DNA of 64,000 nucleotides from Azorinus chamasolen (Eukaryota > Mollusca > Bivalvia > Cardiida > Solecurtidae), in NCBI GenBank assembly GCA_963576725.1, contig OY755238.1, forward strand, positions 29,593,201-29,657,200, given 5' to 3'. The position numbers and the translations under genes were made by a program. Positions 56,598 through 64,000 of this stretch are shown here, piece by piece (position 1 is the first letter of the stretch; the number at the start of each line of letters is the position of its first letter). The notes below the pieces were generated by a model that was given only the letters and a program-made list of their open reading frames with translations, was not told the DNA's origin and searched no databases.

Positions 56598-56867
56598 ATG
56601 ACTTGGCTGAGAAAACTCATCAGGCTTCTGAAGCCAAAGAAATCTAAGATATCCAAGAAGGCCAGAGTAGCTACCGTAGACGAGGAGACTCAAACAGACA
56701 GATTGCCTCAGCGTCGAACGGGTGAAGACCTCCTAAGGCAATTGCACCGGCAATCCATCATGATGGATTTCTACAAGAGGAGAGGTCTTGAATGGACAAG
56801 CCGGCAGCCTTTGCCATGGGTGGTAAAGAGGAAGAACTTATATCCAGATTTGTCAGAATTTTACTGA
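56598..56867 (+). CDS. Small basic protein (histone-type 3' end)
   Basis: 89 residues. The N-terminus is strongly basic and amphipathic (MTWLRKLIRLLKPKKSK), then an acidic E-E-T-Q-T-D patch, a helix-prone RTGEDLLRQLHRQS segment, and a C-terminal PLPWV-KRKNLYPDL stretch. It could bind nucleic acid or membranes; no family is recognised. There are no introns. The stop is 22 bases from a histone-type stem-loop. A decayed copy sits at 55,586-55,700. The 30.7-kb gene shares the promoter type, small size, PWV motif and 3' end, but not overall similarity. Confidence 0.75.
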   Translation: MTWLRKLIRLLKPKKSKISKKARVATVDEETQTDRLPQRRTGEDLLRQLHRQSIMMDFYKRRGLEWTSRQPLPWVVKRKNLYPDLSEFY

Positions 56868-56888
56868 CAAACTGGTATAAGAACCAAA

Positions 56889-56926
56889 GGCCCTTTTCAG
56901 GGCCAACCACTTATTTCAGAAAGAAT
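56889..56926 (+). terminator. Histone-mRNA-type 3' stem-loop and downstream element
   Basis: AAAGGCCCTTTTCAGGGCC (stem-loop 56,889-56,904) is followed by AACCAC and CAGAAAGAA (about 56,917-56,925). Stem length, TTTC loop, 5' AAA, 3' ACCA and purine element all fit the histone consensus. Confidence 0.88.
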
Positions 56927-57500
56927 TTGTCTCATGAGTTATGAAATTTAGCTGTTGCTAAAAGTTGGGTCTATATTTGAACTGAGGCTTGTAAAACATG
57001 AATACTGAGGTATATGAAAGAAAAACCTTTTCCGTTTAATGTCTGATATATTACCATCTATTGTAAGCTTAAATATTTGGTCAACTGACTTTTGCTATTG
57101 ATATGCTGTAGTAAGTTGATATCTAAAACATTTGTTCTCAAACATGTTGCACAGTATACAGTGTATAGTGTGATTTTTTAATGAACCTGGTTAGAGCATA
57201 AAAAACTCATCTTATACCATCAAACTCAAAGTTTGGATATCGACTTCAGTATGTGGTAAATTGCCTAGGCTGTTCTGAAATGGACATGTTCAAAAACCTT
57301 TTCATTTGCTCAGAGTGAAAATATCTAGTTTGTTCATATTATGTTCAGATATTGCATTCATAGTGTTTGATTTTTTATTTCTATTGGGCATCAAAACATC
57401 AGTTTGAAAAGCAGAAACTACACAGAAACAACAGGATATCACCTTCATAAATTGTTTTGGCAAAGACAAAAATGTATAACAAAATGTTCATTTTTTCATT
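56927..57500. other. AT-rich spacer
   Basis: No supported gene. AATGAACCTGGTTAGA near 57,181 matches ACGAACCTGGTTAGA near 55,712, another trace of local duplication. Confidence 0.5.
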
Positions 57501-57504
57501 TGAT

Positions 57505-57510
57505 TTTATT
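57505..57510 (-). terminator. Poly(A) signal for the 456-aa gene
   Basis: AATAAA on the minus strand, 36 bases after the stop. Confidence 0.6.
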
Positions 57511-57545
57511 TCATAAACTTCTAAACAAAATCAGCATGTTAAGAT

Positions 57546-58916
57546 TCACATTGCATTCCCATCGCTGTCAATCAATGCATCTTCTATATCATTCCAAGTG
57601 TCAATTATATTGTTTATCATAATACACCTACCACCATCTGTATACATCATGGCCTTTTCGACTCTGAAGAATCCATATTCGTATTCTGTGCAGTTTGTTA
57701 CTAAAAACTTGAATGGATACAAATACAGTGTCGTTTCGTCTGTTACCTTTGGAGTTCGAATACCGAGATATCTTTGTTCATAGAAAGACTTATCTAGTAA
57801 ATACTTCGTTGCCAATATGTCGCAAAGCATTAGCACTCTTACATCGTTTGGATAGTCTGTTAGAGCTTCATGAAACAACTTGTTAGCAAAGCTAGGATCT
57901 TCTGAAATTATGTCTGATCTAGCAGTTTCAAAGATCTGCTTACATAAATGAACAATTTGTTCTTCTGATGGATTTGGTGGATCATTGTTAACGAATGACA
58001 AACAACCCGATGCATCTGTATACTCAACGAATTCGGTTTCGTACTGTTCATTGATCAGAACTTTGTAGGGATAACAATCGAAGGTCGTTGTTTCACCCAG
58101 AGCTGGAAAGTTTGTAGATAGATAGGTTTTCACATTTATGTCATACTGTGCATGTAATTTGAATTTTGAATCTAGCATCGCAATCAGCAACAACAGTCTC
58201 AGGTCTTGACGTAAGGAAAACTTTTTCAACCCTAGTCCGTATAACTCGAGCGCATACAGTTTTTGGGCATCTATCTCTTGTTCTTTATTTCCTAATTTGA
58301 TGTCATCTAGACCCGCATTAGTCATACCAGTAATGTGATATTTGTTCAGTTTATCATATATTTTGTCACACAAATCTTGTGTTTTCCTTCTACCGAATGC
58401 AGTTTCACTACAAACGACAAAATATGTGCCATCGTCTTTGCATCTCAAGATAGCCTGTTGAACTTCATCTAAGAAATCAGAGTCAACTGTGAAAGTAAAC
58501 TCCTTATATCGGAACGAAAATCTGCCGATGCCTTCTAGATCTGATAATGCCTTCGAAAATTGTTCGACCATCTGTGACTGATACCTTTCATTGCCTGCAT
58601 GGAATCTAGAAAGGTTGATTTCGCTTCCATCCAACATCGTTTTGATACAAGAATATTTTTCAGATAACAGATTACATAATAGAAATACCCTTGTATCATC
58701 GATAAAGTCTAATCCGCGGTTGAACAAATCCAAAACATTGAGTTCATTGTTTTCTTTGACACTTGCTCTGGTTGCATGGAAAAGTTTGTAACACAGCTGG
58801 TTGATTCTTTCTTCGTCCTGTTGAGAAAGTACTTCGTATGTATTAGAGATTGGAATATTGCACATTGATTCGTGTATCATGGAATGAACCGTTAATCGTT
58901 TTGCTGTCAAAGACAT
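57546..58916 (-). CDS. 456-aa protein with three internal ~142-residue repeats
   Basis: Intronless; TATATAAAC (plus-strand about 58,951-58,959) lies 40 bases before the ATG. Three repeats begin with an L-C-x-K-[LI][FY] helix at residues 41, 182 and 324. Each then has a second helix with L[FY]...L, a DxR-[VL]-[FL]LLC-like helix (residues 74-83, 238-247, 358-366), and a beta-rich end with YPFKFLV-like (282-288, 400-406) or FSFRYKEFTF (133-142) and a closing V-x-Y-D-G-x-C-x-x-N-like strand. No signal peptide or membrane segment. Function and family are unknown. The repeat layout suggests a scaffold or a pseudo-trimeric structural protein (inference). Largest gene in the window. Confidence 0.85.
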   Translation of the reverse strand: MSLTAKRLTVHSMIHESMCNIPISNTYEVLSQQDEERINQLCYKLFHATRASVKENNELNVLDLFNRGLDFIDDTRVFLLCNLLSEKYSCIKTMLDGSEINLSRFHAGNERYQSQMVEQFSKALSDLEGIGRFSFRYKEFTFTVDSDFLDEVQQAILRCKDDGTYFVVCSETAFGRRKTQDLCDKIYDKLNKYHITGMTNAGLDDIKLGNKEQEIDAQKLYALELYGLGLKKFSLRQDLRLLLLIAMLDSKFKLHAQYDINVKTYLSTNFPALGETTTFDCYPYKVLINEQYETEFVEYTDASGCLSFVNNDPPNPSEEQIVHLCKQIFETARSDIISEDPSFANKLFHEALTDYPNDVRVLMLCDILATKYLLDKSFYEQRYLGIRTPKVTDETTLYLYPFKFLVTNCTEYEYGFFRVEKAMMYTDGGRCIMINNIIDTWNDIEDALIDSDGNAM

Positions 58917-59090
58917 GTTTGTTAACTGACGATAGGGTTGAAAAGAAGTAGTTTATATATCAAATATGTTGAGAAAATAATGCACTTTAGATTCTCAACA
59001 AGGATACCTTTAATCTATTATACGAAATATGTCAACTGAAAACAAATTTTGGTTTTGTTTACTTTTGATGCTTTCATAACTCTTGATATC

Positions 59091-59127
59091 ATCTTTCGAA
59101 AACAATTGTGTGGTCCTGAAAAGGACC
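59091..59127 (-). terminator. Histone-mRNA-type 3' stem-loop and downstream element
   Basis: On the minus strand GGTCCTTTTCAGGACC (59,112-59,127) is followed by ACACA and, 13 bases on, CGAAAGAT (59,091-59,098). The stem-loop is identical to the one at 31,066, with the same spacing to the purine element. Confidence 0.85.
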
Positions 59128-59148
59128 GTTGTAAATGACTGGCAGCGT

Positions 59149-59355
59149 TCAGTGTAACGGCTCAGTCTCATTATTTTGATCTTCATCTTTTTCCTGGCAT
59201 TCAGGACACATCAGGCATGACCCTTCGTCCTCGTCAAAGAAACCTTCTTCTTCATCTGGGCAATTGTGTTTCTCTCCCAAGTACGATAGAATGGCAAAAC
59301 ACTTGCCACATTCTATTACACATGTTTTGGAACACACTGCACACCTTGAAGTCAT
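59149..59355 (-). CDS. Small acidic Cys-rich protein (histone-type 3' end)
   Basis: 68 residues. N-terminal C-x2-C-x3-C-x3-C-x2-C clustering (CAVCSKTCVIECGKC), a middle HNC, then an acidic EEEGFFDEDEG stretch and a second CLMCPEC pair before a Glu/Asp/Asn-rich tail. The cysteines could form one or two zinc sites of RING or ribbon type, but no canonical RING spacing is visible. TATA (TGTATAAATACC, plus-strand about 59,389-59,400) lies 36 bases before the ATG, with CACGTG and a CCAAT further upstream. The stop is 22 bases from a histone-type stem-loop. Divergent from the BIR-RING gene. Function unknown. Confidence 0.75.
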   Translation of the reverse strand: MTSRCAVCSKTCVIECGKCFAILSYLGEKHNCPDEEEGFFDEDEGSCLMCPECQEKDEDQNNETEPLH

Positions 59356-59390
59356 CTTGCAAATGTGAGATCAAGAGCAAATCTTATGGT

Positions 59391-59554
59391 ATTTATACAA
59401 GAATACCACGTGACTATCAAATGAAAAAAAAAGTTCCATGAAAATCACGCCCACAATCAAACTCTGCTCGTTGATTGGTTGATGTGCGTATGAGTACATG
59501 AAAAAGTTCCTCTGGCGGAAGCATACTTAACATGCTGTTCATCTAGTATATAAG
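59391..59554. promoter_or_regulatory. Divergent promoter of the Cys-rich and BIR-RING genes
   Basis: Minus-strand TATA at 59,391-59,400 and plus-strand TATATAAG at 59,547-59,554. Between them are CACGTG (about 59,407), TTGATTGGTTGATG (about 59,470), ATGAGTACATGAAAAAGTTC and CCTCTGGCGGAAGCAT (59,509-59,524). The last four recur in the same order at 35,536-35,610 on the minus strand. Confidence 0.75.
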
Positions 59555-59614
59555 CTGGTAACATGCATTACTTTCAATCTCTTGATCATCTGATCCAAGA
59601 TTTCAGAAGCAAAT

Positions 59615-60310
59615 ATGATTTCTACCTATGATATTTATAAAGATGTGGATATTCGACGACAGACTTTTAGGTCATGGCCAAAAGAGTCAACGATCAGTTC
59701 TGAAGACTTGGTTCAAGCGGGCTACAGATTTACACATTTTCAAGATAGAGTGAAGTGCAACACCTGTGGAGTGAAAGTACAAGGTTGGCAACAAGACTCG
59801 GATCCGTGGATAGTTCATGTCAGACATTCGCCGATGTGCTACCATGTCATTTTGGAAAAAGGACTGCAGTTCATTCGAAAGCATCGAACAAACGAAGTAC
59901 TTCAAAGCAGTCATTCTACGATAGTGGACTTGACGCCTTACATTACAGCGAAACCTAACACTAACTGTTGGAATGGAGAAAGCATCAATTTGACAACGGA
60001 AAAAGTTTGTGATTCACCATATGTGACACCAGTGACACCAGTGACACAAGTGCAACAAATGCAAGAAAGGAAACCGACTGAACAACTACATTCTAAGCAG
60101 GAACAACATGATGTCAAAACTAAAATTAACTCTGTGCAAAAAGTTAAACGCAAACCATTGAAATACAAGGACAAATGTAGGCATTGTTTCCTACGAGAAA
60201 AAGGTGTTCAAATTTTACCTTGTAAACACTCATGCTGTGTGGTATGCATAAAGACTATGAGAAACTGTTTCATCTGTAGGAGACCAAAAAAAGACTTCAG
60301 ATTTGTATGA
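59615..60310 (+). CDS. BIR-RING inhibitor-of-apoptosis protein (IAP)
   Basis: 231 residues, intronless. The BIR domain (about residues 14-78) has R-x-x-TFRSWP and the zinc set C48-x2-C51-x16-H68-x6-C75 with DSDPW. A low-complexity linker (80-183) includes a TPVTPVTQVQQ repeat. The C-terminal RING has C188-x2-C191-x11-C203-x-H205-x2-C208-x2-C211-x6-C218-x2-C221. BIR domains bind caspases or IAP antagonists, and the RING is an E3 ubiquitin ligase module. A single-BIR-plus-RING layout is common in DNA-virus IAPs; host bivalve IAPs are also abundant, so origin is inferred from context. Its TATA box lies 61 bases upstream. A poly(A) signal at 60,400-60,405 makes its 3' end overlap the convergent gene. 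Confidence 0.9.
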   Translation: MISTYDIYKDVDIRRQTFRSWPKESTISSEDLVQAGYRFTHFQDRVKCNTCGVKVQGWQQDSDPWIVHVRHSPMCYHVILEKGLQFIRKHRTNEVLQSSHSTIVDLTPYITAKPNTNCWNGESINLTTEKVCDSPYVTPVTPVTQVQQMQERKPTEQLHSKQEQHDVKTKINSVQKVKRKPLKYKDKCRHCFLREKGVQILPCKHSCCVVCIKTMRNCFICRRPKKDFRFV

Positions 60311-60323
60311 TTCAAAGTAAGTT

Positions 60324-60405
60324 TTTATTTCAGTTGTTGTCTTTTGTTGTTATTCGAGACAACATACCTGATACAGAATGTTAAGATATGTTACACTATA
60401 ATAAA
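60324..60405. terminator. Overlapping convergent poly(A) signals
   Basis: AATAAA on the plus strand at 60,400-60,405 and on the minus strand at 60,324-60,329 place the two 3' ends across each other by about 80 bases. Confidence 0.6.
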
Positions 60406-60419
60406 ACTAAAAATTAAAA

Positions 60420-60962
60420 CTATAGTATTGAGCAGAATCTGGCTTTTGGTTTTTCAGATATCTCAGTTTCTTGATTTTGTACATCGTGCTGCGTTTCTTT
60501 GCTATTCCAACAAAATGCTGGTATTGTCAATGCTTCGTTGTCATACTCACGAACGACATACAGCAATCTGGTATTTGGATCATAATCACTTCGCCAAGTT
60601 TTTAACGCATTCAAAGATCTCATGTGTGGATTGTATTGATCATAAAACAAACAAGCTGACTTTTTGGTTTTGAAAATAATGTTCATGAATCCAACGTGTC
60701 GAGCAGTATTGCAAGTTTCATCCACAAACTTTTGAACTTCCAATACATACAGCTTTGTTTTGTTGGGTTTTTTGGGCCCATGCTTGCAAACATTTTGTTT
60801 GTTGAAATCACCAAACTTTACTCTTTTCTTGGTGGGTTCATAGAGAGGTTTTGATTGCTCTAGCTGATTCTGATTATTAAGCTGATTCTGATTATTAAGT
60901 TGGTTATTCAAAACGTTAATCAACTTATCATTTTGTGTTTCAGCTGATTCACACTCACACAT
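60420..60962 (-). CDS. Unknown 180-aa protein with Asn/Gln-rich N-terminus
   Basis: ATG at 60,962 after CATAAATAG (plus-strand about 60,984-60,992). Residues 1-12 have a Cys-Glu pair (MCECES). Residues 15-35 are an Asn/Gln/Leu repeat (NNQNQL twice). A basic stretch (KKRVKFGDF) follows. The region from about 70 to 150 looks like a compact alpha/beta domain ending in DYDPNTRLLYVVREYDNEAL. No signal peptide or membrane segment. The domain may be shared with other large DNA viruses but I cannot name it. Function unknown. Confidence 0.7.
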   Translation of the reverse strand: MCECESAETQNDKLINVLNNQLNNQNQLNNQNQLEQSKPLYEPTKKRVKFGDFNKQNVCKHGPKKPNKTKLYVLEVQKFVDETCNTARHVGFMNIIFKTKKSACLFYDQYNPHMRSLNALKTWRSDYDPNTRLLYVVREYDNEALTIPAFCWNSKETQHDVQNQETEISEKPKARFCSIL

Positions 60963-61092
60963 ATCTGATTTTGCAACTGTGGCTATTTATGACAAAACTT
61001 ATTTTAATACTTTTTTTGCATTCAAGGTCGGTAGTAAAATGAATGAATAAGAAGAATAAGAAAGGACGCTATTTTGGTATTTCATTTATTTT

Positions 61093-61725
61093 CTACAAAA
61101 GTGCATTCATATCAATATCAGAACCTTCTGCAAACATTTTGACCGAGTTATTTCCAATCCTCTGAATTGTTCCAAGGTCGCATAATGTCTTTTCATAATT
61201 GTCTAAACACCCACTCAAAGGTAATCTCAGGGTTAACTTATTTTCATTACCAAATAAGTTTCTGACTTCTTGATTTGTCATTTCCACATTGGAAAGAAAA
61301 TATCCGAACAACATTTTTTGTTTTACACTTCTTTTAGCGTCAGGTTTACATCTGTCGTATACAACGAAACAAAGATATTGCTGTTCATTAACATTTGAAA
61401 TTATTTGCTGGTAACACTCCCATCGAAAATCATGAATTGCGATCAACCACCGGGTTGACGTTGGAATATTGTTGGCTTCGTTCGTCAGTAGTAAATATCC
61501 AAACATGTGACGCATCAGTTTTGAACGACAGCTTTCGTCAATACCCATTTCTTCAATACTTCGATTCACGAAAGTGTCCATGACATACGCTTTTCTAGAT
61601 TGGCCTTGTGCGAGGAGCTGTTTGATTTTGCGGGAATGCATTTCAACCCATTCTGTTGCGGTTTCAGACAATGGCCGTAACAGTCCAGTCGAATTTTGAG
61701 TTTTGCATTGAAACGATGGGGCCAT
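61093..61725 (-). CDS. Unknown 210-aa protein
   Basis: TATA box GTATATAAGC (plus-strand about 61,771-61,780) lies 46 bases before the ATG. The protein is largely helical by composition, with scattered cysteines (C7, then several from about residue 66 onward) that do not form a recognised zinc motif. Residues 30-75 (SRKIKQLLAQGQSRKAYVMD) are basic. No signal peptide or membrane segment. AATAAA on the minus strand lies only a few bases past the stop (about 61,085-61,090). Function unknown. It is the middle of three to four consecutive minus-strand genes. Confidence 0.7.
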   Translation of the reverse strand: MAPSFQCKTQNSTGLLRPLSETATEWVEMHSRKIKQLLAQGQSRKAYVMDTFVNRSIEEMGIDESCRSKLMRHMFGYLLLTNEANNIPTSTRWLIAIHDFRWECYQQIISNVNEQQYLCFVVYDRCKPDAKRSVKQKMLFGYFLSNVEMTNQEVRNLFGNENKLTLRLPLSGCLDNYEKTLCDLGTIQRIGNNSVKMFAEGSDIDMNALL

Positions 61726-61807
61726 GTTTATAAAAAAAATAAGTTTACCAACGAATCTTGAGTGTGGATTGCTTATATACTATTCCAATTCCAATGTTTA
61801 TATTATT

Positions 61808-62077
61808 TTAGTACTGGTTTCGCTTGGATAATGAGATTCTCAAACAAATGTACAATATCATAAACAGTATCATTAACGCCATTCCAAGCGCGACTATGAG
61901 TAGAACCATCTGTCTTGATTCAAAGGACCTCGAGCAGCAATCTTGAACTTTGAAATCTTGTGCTGGGTTAGTTGAACTGACTTTAGGCGACGTTTCACTA
62001 TCCGACTTCTTAGATTGGGATTCGATGTCAATCAGCTGTTGCTTCTTTGTGGATGTTGGAAAAGGAAATGTTTTCAT
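61808..62077 (-). CDS. Small single-pass membrane protein, 89 aa
   Basis: No N-terminal signal peptide. A Ser/Lys/Asp-rich hydrophilic region covers residues 1-55, then a CCSRSF motif that could be palmitoylated. A strong hydrophobic segment (about 57-80, VLLIVALGMALMILFMILYI) and a short basic tail RISLSKRNQY follow. This fits a C-terminally anchored membrane or virion-envelope protein (inference). A TATA-like AATATATAG lies about 110 bases upstream. It is next to the glycoprotein gene, suggesting a membrane-protein group. Function unknown. Confidence 0.65.
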   Translation of the reverse strand: MKTFPFPTSTKKQQLIDIESQSKKSDSETSPKVSSTNPAQDFKVQDCCSRSFESRQMVLLIVALGMALMILFMILYICLRISLSKRNQY

Positions 62078-62225
62078 GATAATCTATTCGATTGTTTGAA
62101 AAAGTGATAGTTGCAGTGTACTTTGTATGATTCTTCATGGAGAAAAATAATGTACAATAATGATCGAAACTGAACAGGACATTTCTATATATTTTTTTCT
62201 GATGTCCAAAGTTTGAGACTGACAT

Positions 62226-62470
62226 TTATACTTATGAGGATAAAAATCAGCGTACTCAAACTTGTGGCACTTCTAAATGCAATAACCTGTCCTTAATTCA
62301 ACCTCAAAACATAAAAATCAGGCCGGCATATTTAGGCGGGGGGTACTTTTCAAAGAGGCCCCCCCTGTTAAAATTTACTGTAACAAAAATCAATATCACC
62401 ATCTATATACGCCACAATCCTGATTAAAAAACATACAAAGTAAACTTGTCGCTTTGCTACGTTAAAACGC
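62226..62470. other. Spacer with a G-run/C-run patch
   Basis: GGCGGGGGGTAC at 62,336-62,347 and GGCCCCCCCT at about 62,360-62,369 form a weak inverted pair, with no gene. Confidence 0.4.
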
Positions 62471-62474
62471 GCAG

Positions 62475-62480
62475 TTTATT
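62475..62480 (-). terminator. Poly(A) signal for the glycoprotein gene
   Basis: AATAAA on the minus strand, about 75 bases after the stop. Confidence 0.55.
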
Positions 62481-62553
62481 AAGTTTTAGTCCTACAATGT
62501 GAATGGAAGCACATTGCTGATAGTTCAGAAAAGTTGTAAAAACTGTTAATGTG

Positions 62554-63756
62554 TCAATACTCTGACACTTCGTTATCATGTAGAGTCTGAAATAGCTTTT
62601 GTCTATACTTGTATATGAACACGGTGACTATGCCTACAGTCATTACTATACATGTTATAACGAATATCAATAGATTTACTTTGTCATGTTTTTCTCTAAT
62701 GCTATCTAAAGTGTTTTGCATCGTGGTTAATTCGTTTGAAGTTGTGAACGTACTGTTTAATATTGCGGTTGTAGTTAATGATAAAGCATCATTTTCCAAA
62801 CACAAGTGATTTATTTCCTGACTTTTATATTCGTTTGCGAGTTTGTGAACGGCCTCTTGGTAATTAGGAAAAGACAGTAACTTTTTTCTACCAATATCAA
62901 CCAAAACAAAACCGGTAGGCACATCGGATATATGAAAGTAATAGTTTGATGTATCGACGTTTTTGAAAATAGATGTATTCAGATAAATGATGTAGGCACC
63001 GAATTCTGTTTTAAATGAGTTCAATATACACTTGTCCATGGTTTGTGTCGATCCTTGTTTTATACATTTATTTTCTATTTGCTTCATATACATTTGAACC
63101 ACAAACTGCTCAAACAGTTTATATGATTTGATGTCGTGAATAGAAGCAACATTGCATCTTGTAGATCCGTTTGCTAAATACATGCACTTCTCTCGTCCAC
63201 TTACAAGAATACCATTCTTCCGATTAGTGCAATTTTGATATGTCTCTTTGTTAAAATCATTGTTCATTGTATAGTAAAGACTTTCATATTGCCTTGTTCT
63301 GATTATAGACGGTTCAGCTGTACAACCATTTTCTTCATCATTAAATATCTTGTTGGTTTCAATGTCAAGTTTAGGACAGGTGTCGAGAAACGAGACAAAA
63401 GATCTATACATAACACTTTCATAAGACTTCAAATTTATGAAGGGGTATTTGAATTTAGTATACAGTTGCATTGTAAGACGGGCTACTACACTGTCAGCCA
63501 TACCGACGTCGCCATCAAAATGCCTGGCAGACAACTGATCCACAATGTCGTTATTATAATAAATTCTATCATTTACATTTATATAAAAGCAAGATCCATT
63601 GTACATTAAACCAACGGTCGTACTTGCATCACATAAATGACAGATGCAGCCTATTAAATGTGTATTTTCATTTTCTTCTCTGTTTTTGTGAAAAGGATTG
63701 TATTGTGCCGAGGTTGTGCATACCAATGTCAGTATTAACAAAGACAATGTTAACAT
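62554..63756 (-). CDS. Class I membrane glycoprotein, 400 aa
   Basis: A cleavable signal peptide (MLTLSLLILTLVCTTSAQ) starts the protein. The ectodomain carries about a dozen cysteines, including an early C-x-C-x2-C, and several N-glycosylation sequons (NGS, NCT, NGS, NTS, NST). One membrane segment lies at about residues 357-379 (VNLLIFVITCIVMTVGIVTV), followed by a basic cytoplasmic tail of about 20 residues. The membrane-proximal stretch (about 310-355) is helix-prone with a heptad-like pattern. It fits a surface or envelope glycoprotein. Whether it mediates attachment, fusion or immune interaction cannot be told from sequence alone. Intronless; an AT-rich TATA-like element lies just upstream. 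Confidence 0.8.
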   Translation of the reverse strand: MLTLSLLILTLVCTTSAQYNPFHKNREENENTHLIGCICHLCDASTTVGLMYNGSCFYINVNDRIYYNNDIVDQLSARHFDGDVGMADSVVARLTMQLYTKFKYPFINLKSYESVMYRSFVSFLDTCPKLDIETNKIFNDEENGCTAEPSIIRTRQYESLYYTMNNDFNKETYQNCTNRKNGILVSGREKCMYLANGSTRCNVASIHDIKSYKLFEQFVVQMYMKQIENKCIKQGSTQTMDKCILNSFKTEFGAYIIYLNTSIFKNVDTSNYYFHISDVPTGFVLVDIGRKKLLSFPNYQEAVHKLANEYKSQEINHLCLENDALSLTTTAILNSTFTTSNELTTMQNTLDSIREKHDKVNLLIFVITCIVMTVGIVTVFIYKYRQKLFQTLHDNEVSEY

Positions 63757-64000
63757 GATAAAATACTTTTATTTCTTTATCATAAGATAACAGTTTAATA
63801 GTGAGAAAATACATTCCATCACAATGCTAATTTGTACTCAGTGTCTTTTCTCAGTTTGTTTTACTTCTCTGTCCAGTATACCCAACGCTTAACTGCTAAG
63901 TAACATTTTGTTATACTTTCAAGCAAATTCATGAGTTGATATGTAATGTACGCAGTAAAAGCTGTCCATTTCCATTTTGTTAGACCGGTATATCTTTGAC
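63757..64000. other. Upstream region of the glycoprotein gene; nothing else seen
   Basis: AT-rich. The minus-strand AAATAAAAG near 63,768-63,776 could serve as a TATA element. The virus-like block continues beyond the window; no right-hand junction is visible. Confidence 0.5.

Noticed and set aside
52976..60310. A host immune-gene (IAP) cluster rather than a virus
   Set aside because: Not excluded, but intronless compact genes with close TATA boxes, mixed strands, a glycoprotein gene and loss of host repeats fit a viral block better.

Overview
The window looks like a bivalve-mollusc chromosome (inference) carrying a large virus-like insertion. Bases 1 to about 29,167 hold no intact host gene. 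They are packed with short fold-back (palindromic) MITE families, two tRNA-derived SINEs, a decayed LINE reverse transcriptase, an SGNH-domain retroelement relic, a 3.8-kb element with ~600-bp terminal inverted repeats and a 5-bp target duplication, and a tandem-repeat element resembling the 'pearl'/Helentron type of bivalves. The SINE body and the pearl-like element are the basis for suggesting a bivalve.

At about 29,167 a truncated host fold-back element stops abruptly and a different kind of DNA begins. None of the host fold-back families recurs in the remaining 34.8 kb. From 29.2 to 52.9 kb this second part has almost no coding sequence: dispersed repeats, tandem arrays of ~161 bp and ~181 bp (the latter with a 544-bp higher-order period), and two clusters of RNA-like hairpins (33.9-35.3 kb and 39.3-40.4 kb). 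Each cluster lies just downstream of a minus-strand TATA/CCAAT promoter. One small gene is at 30.7 kb.

From 52.9 to 63.8 kb lie compact, mostly intronless genes on both strands, most with a TATA box 35-70 bases before the ATG: a single-BIR protein, a C2H2 finger ORF overlapping a second ORF, three paralogous Cys-rich proteins, a 456-aa protein with three internal repeats, a BIR-RING IAP, a small Cys-rich acidic protein, two unknown proteins, a small single-pass membrane protein and a class I membrane glycoprotein. Compact intronless genes, duplicated IAP-type genes and a surface-glycoprotein-like gene suggest an endogenous large DNA virus. Malacoherpesviruses carry several BIR genes and are one candidate, but no capsid, polymerase or terminase gene is in the window, so the family is not established.

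The most striking signals are: (1) three small non-histone genes (30.7, 56.6 and 59.2 kb) end 20-22 bases before a histone-mRNA-type 3' stem-loop followed by a purine-rich downstream element; (2) the hairpin clusters contain a paralogous hairpin family with compensatory base changes, suggesting selected RNA structures, possibly a viral microRNA-like locus; (3) the promoter of one hairpin cluster shares an upstream module with the IAP gene region, linking the non-coding and coding parts as one replicon.
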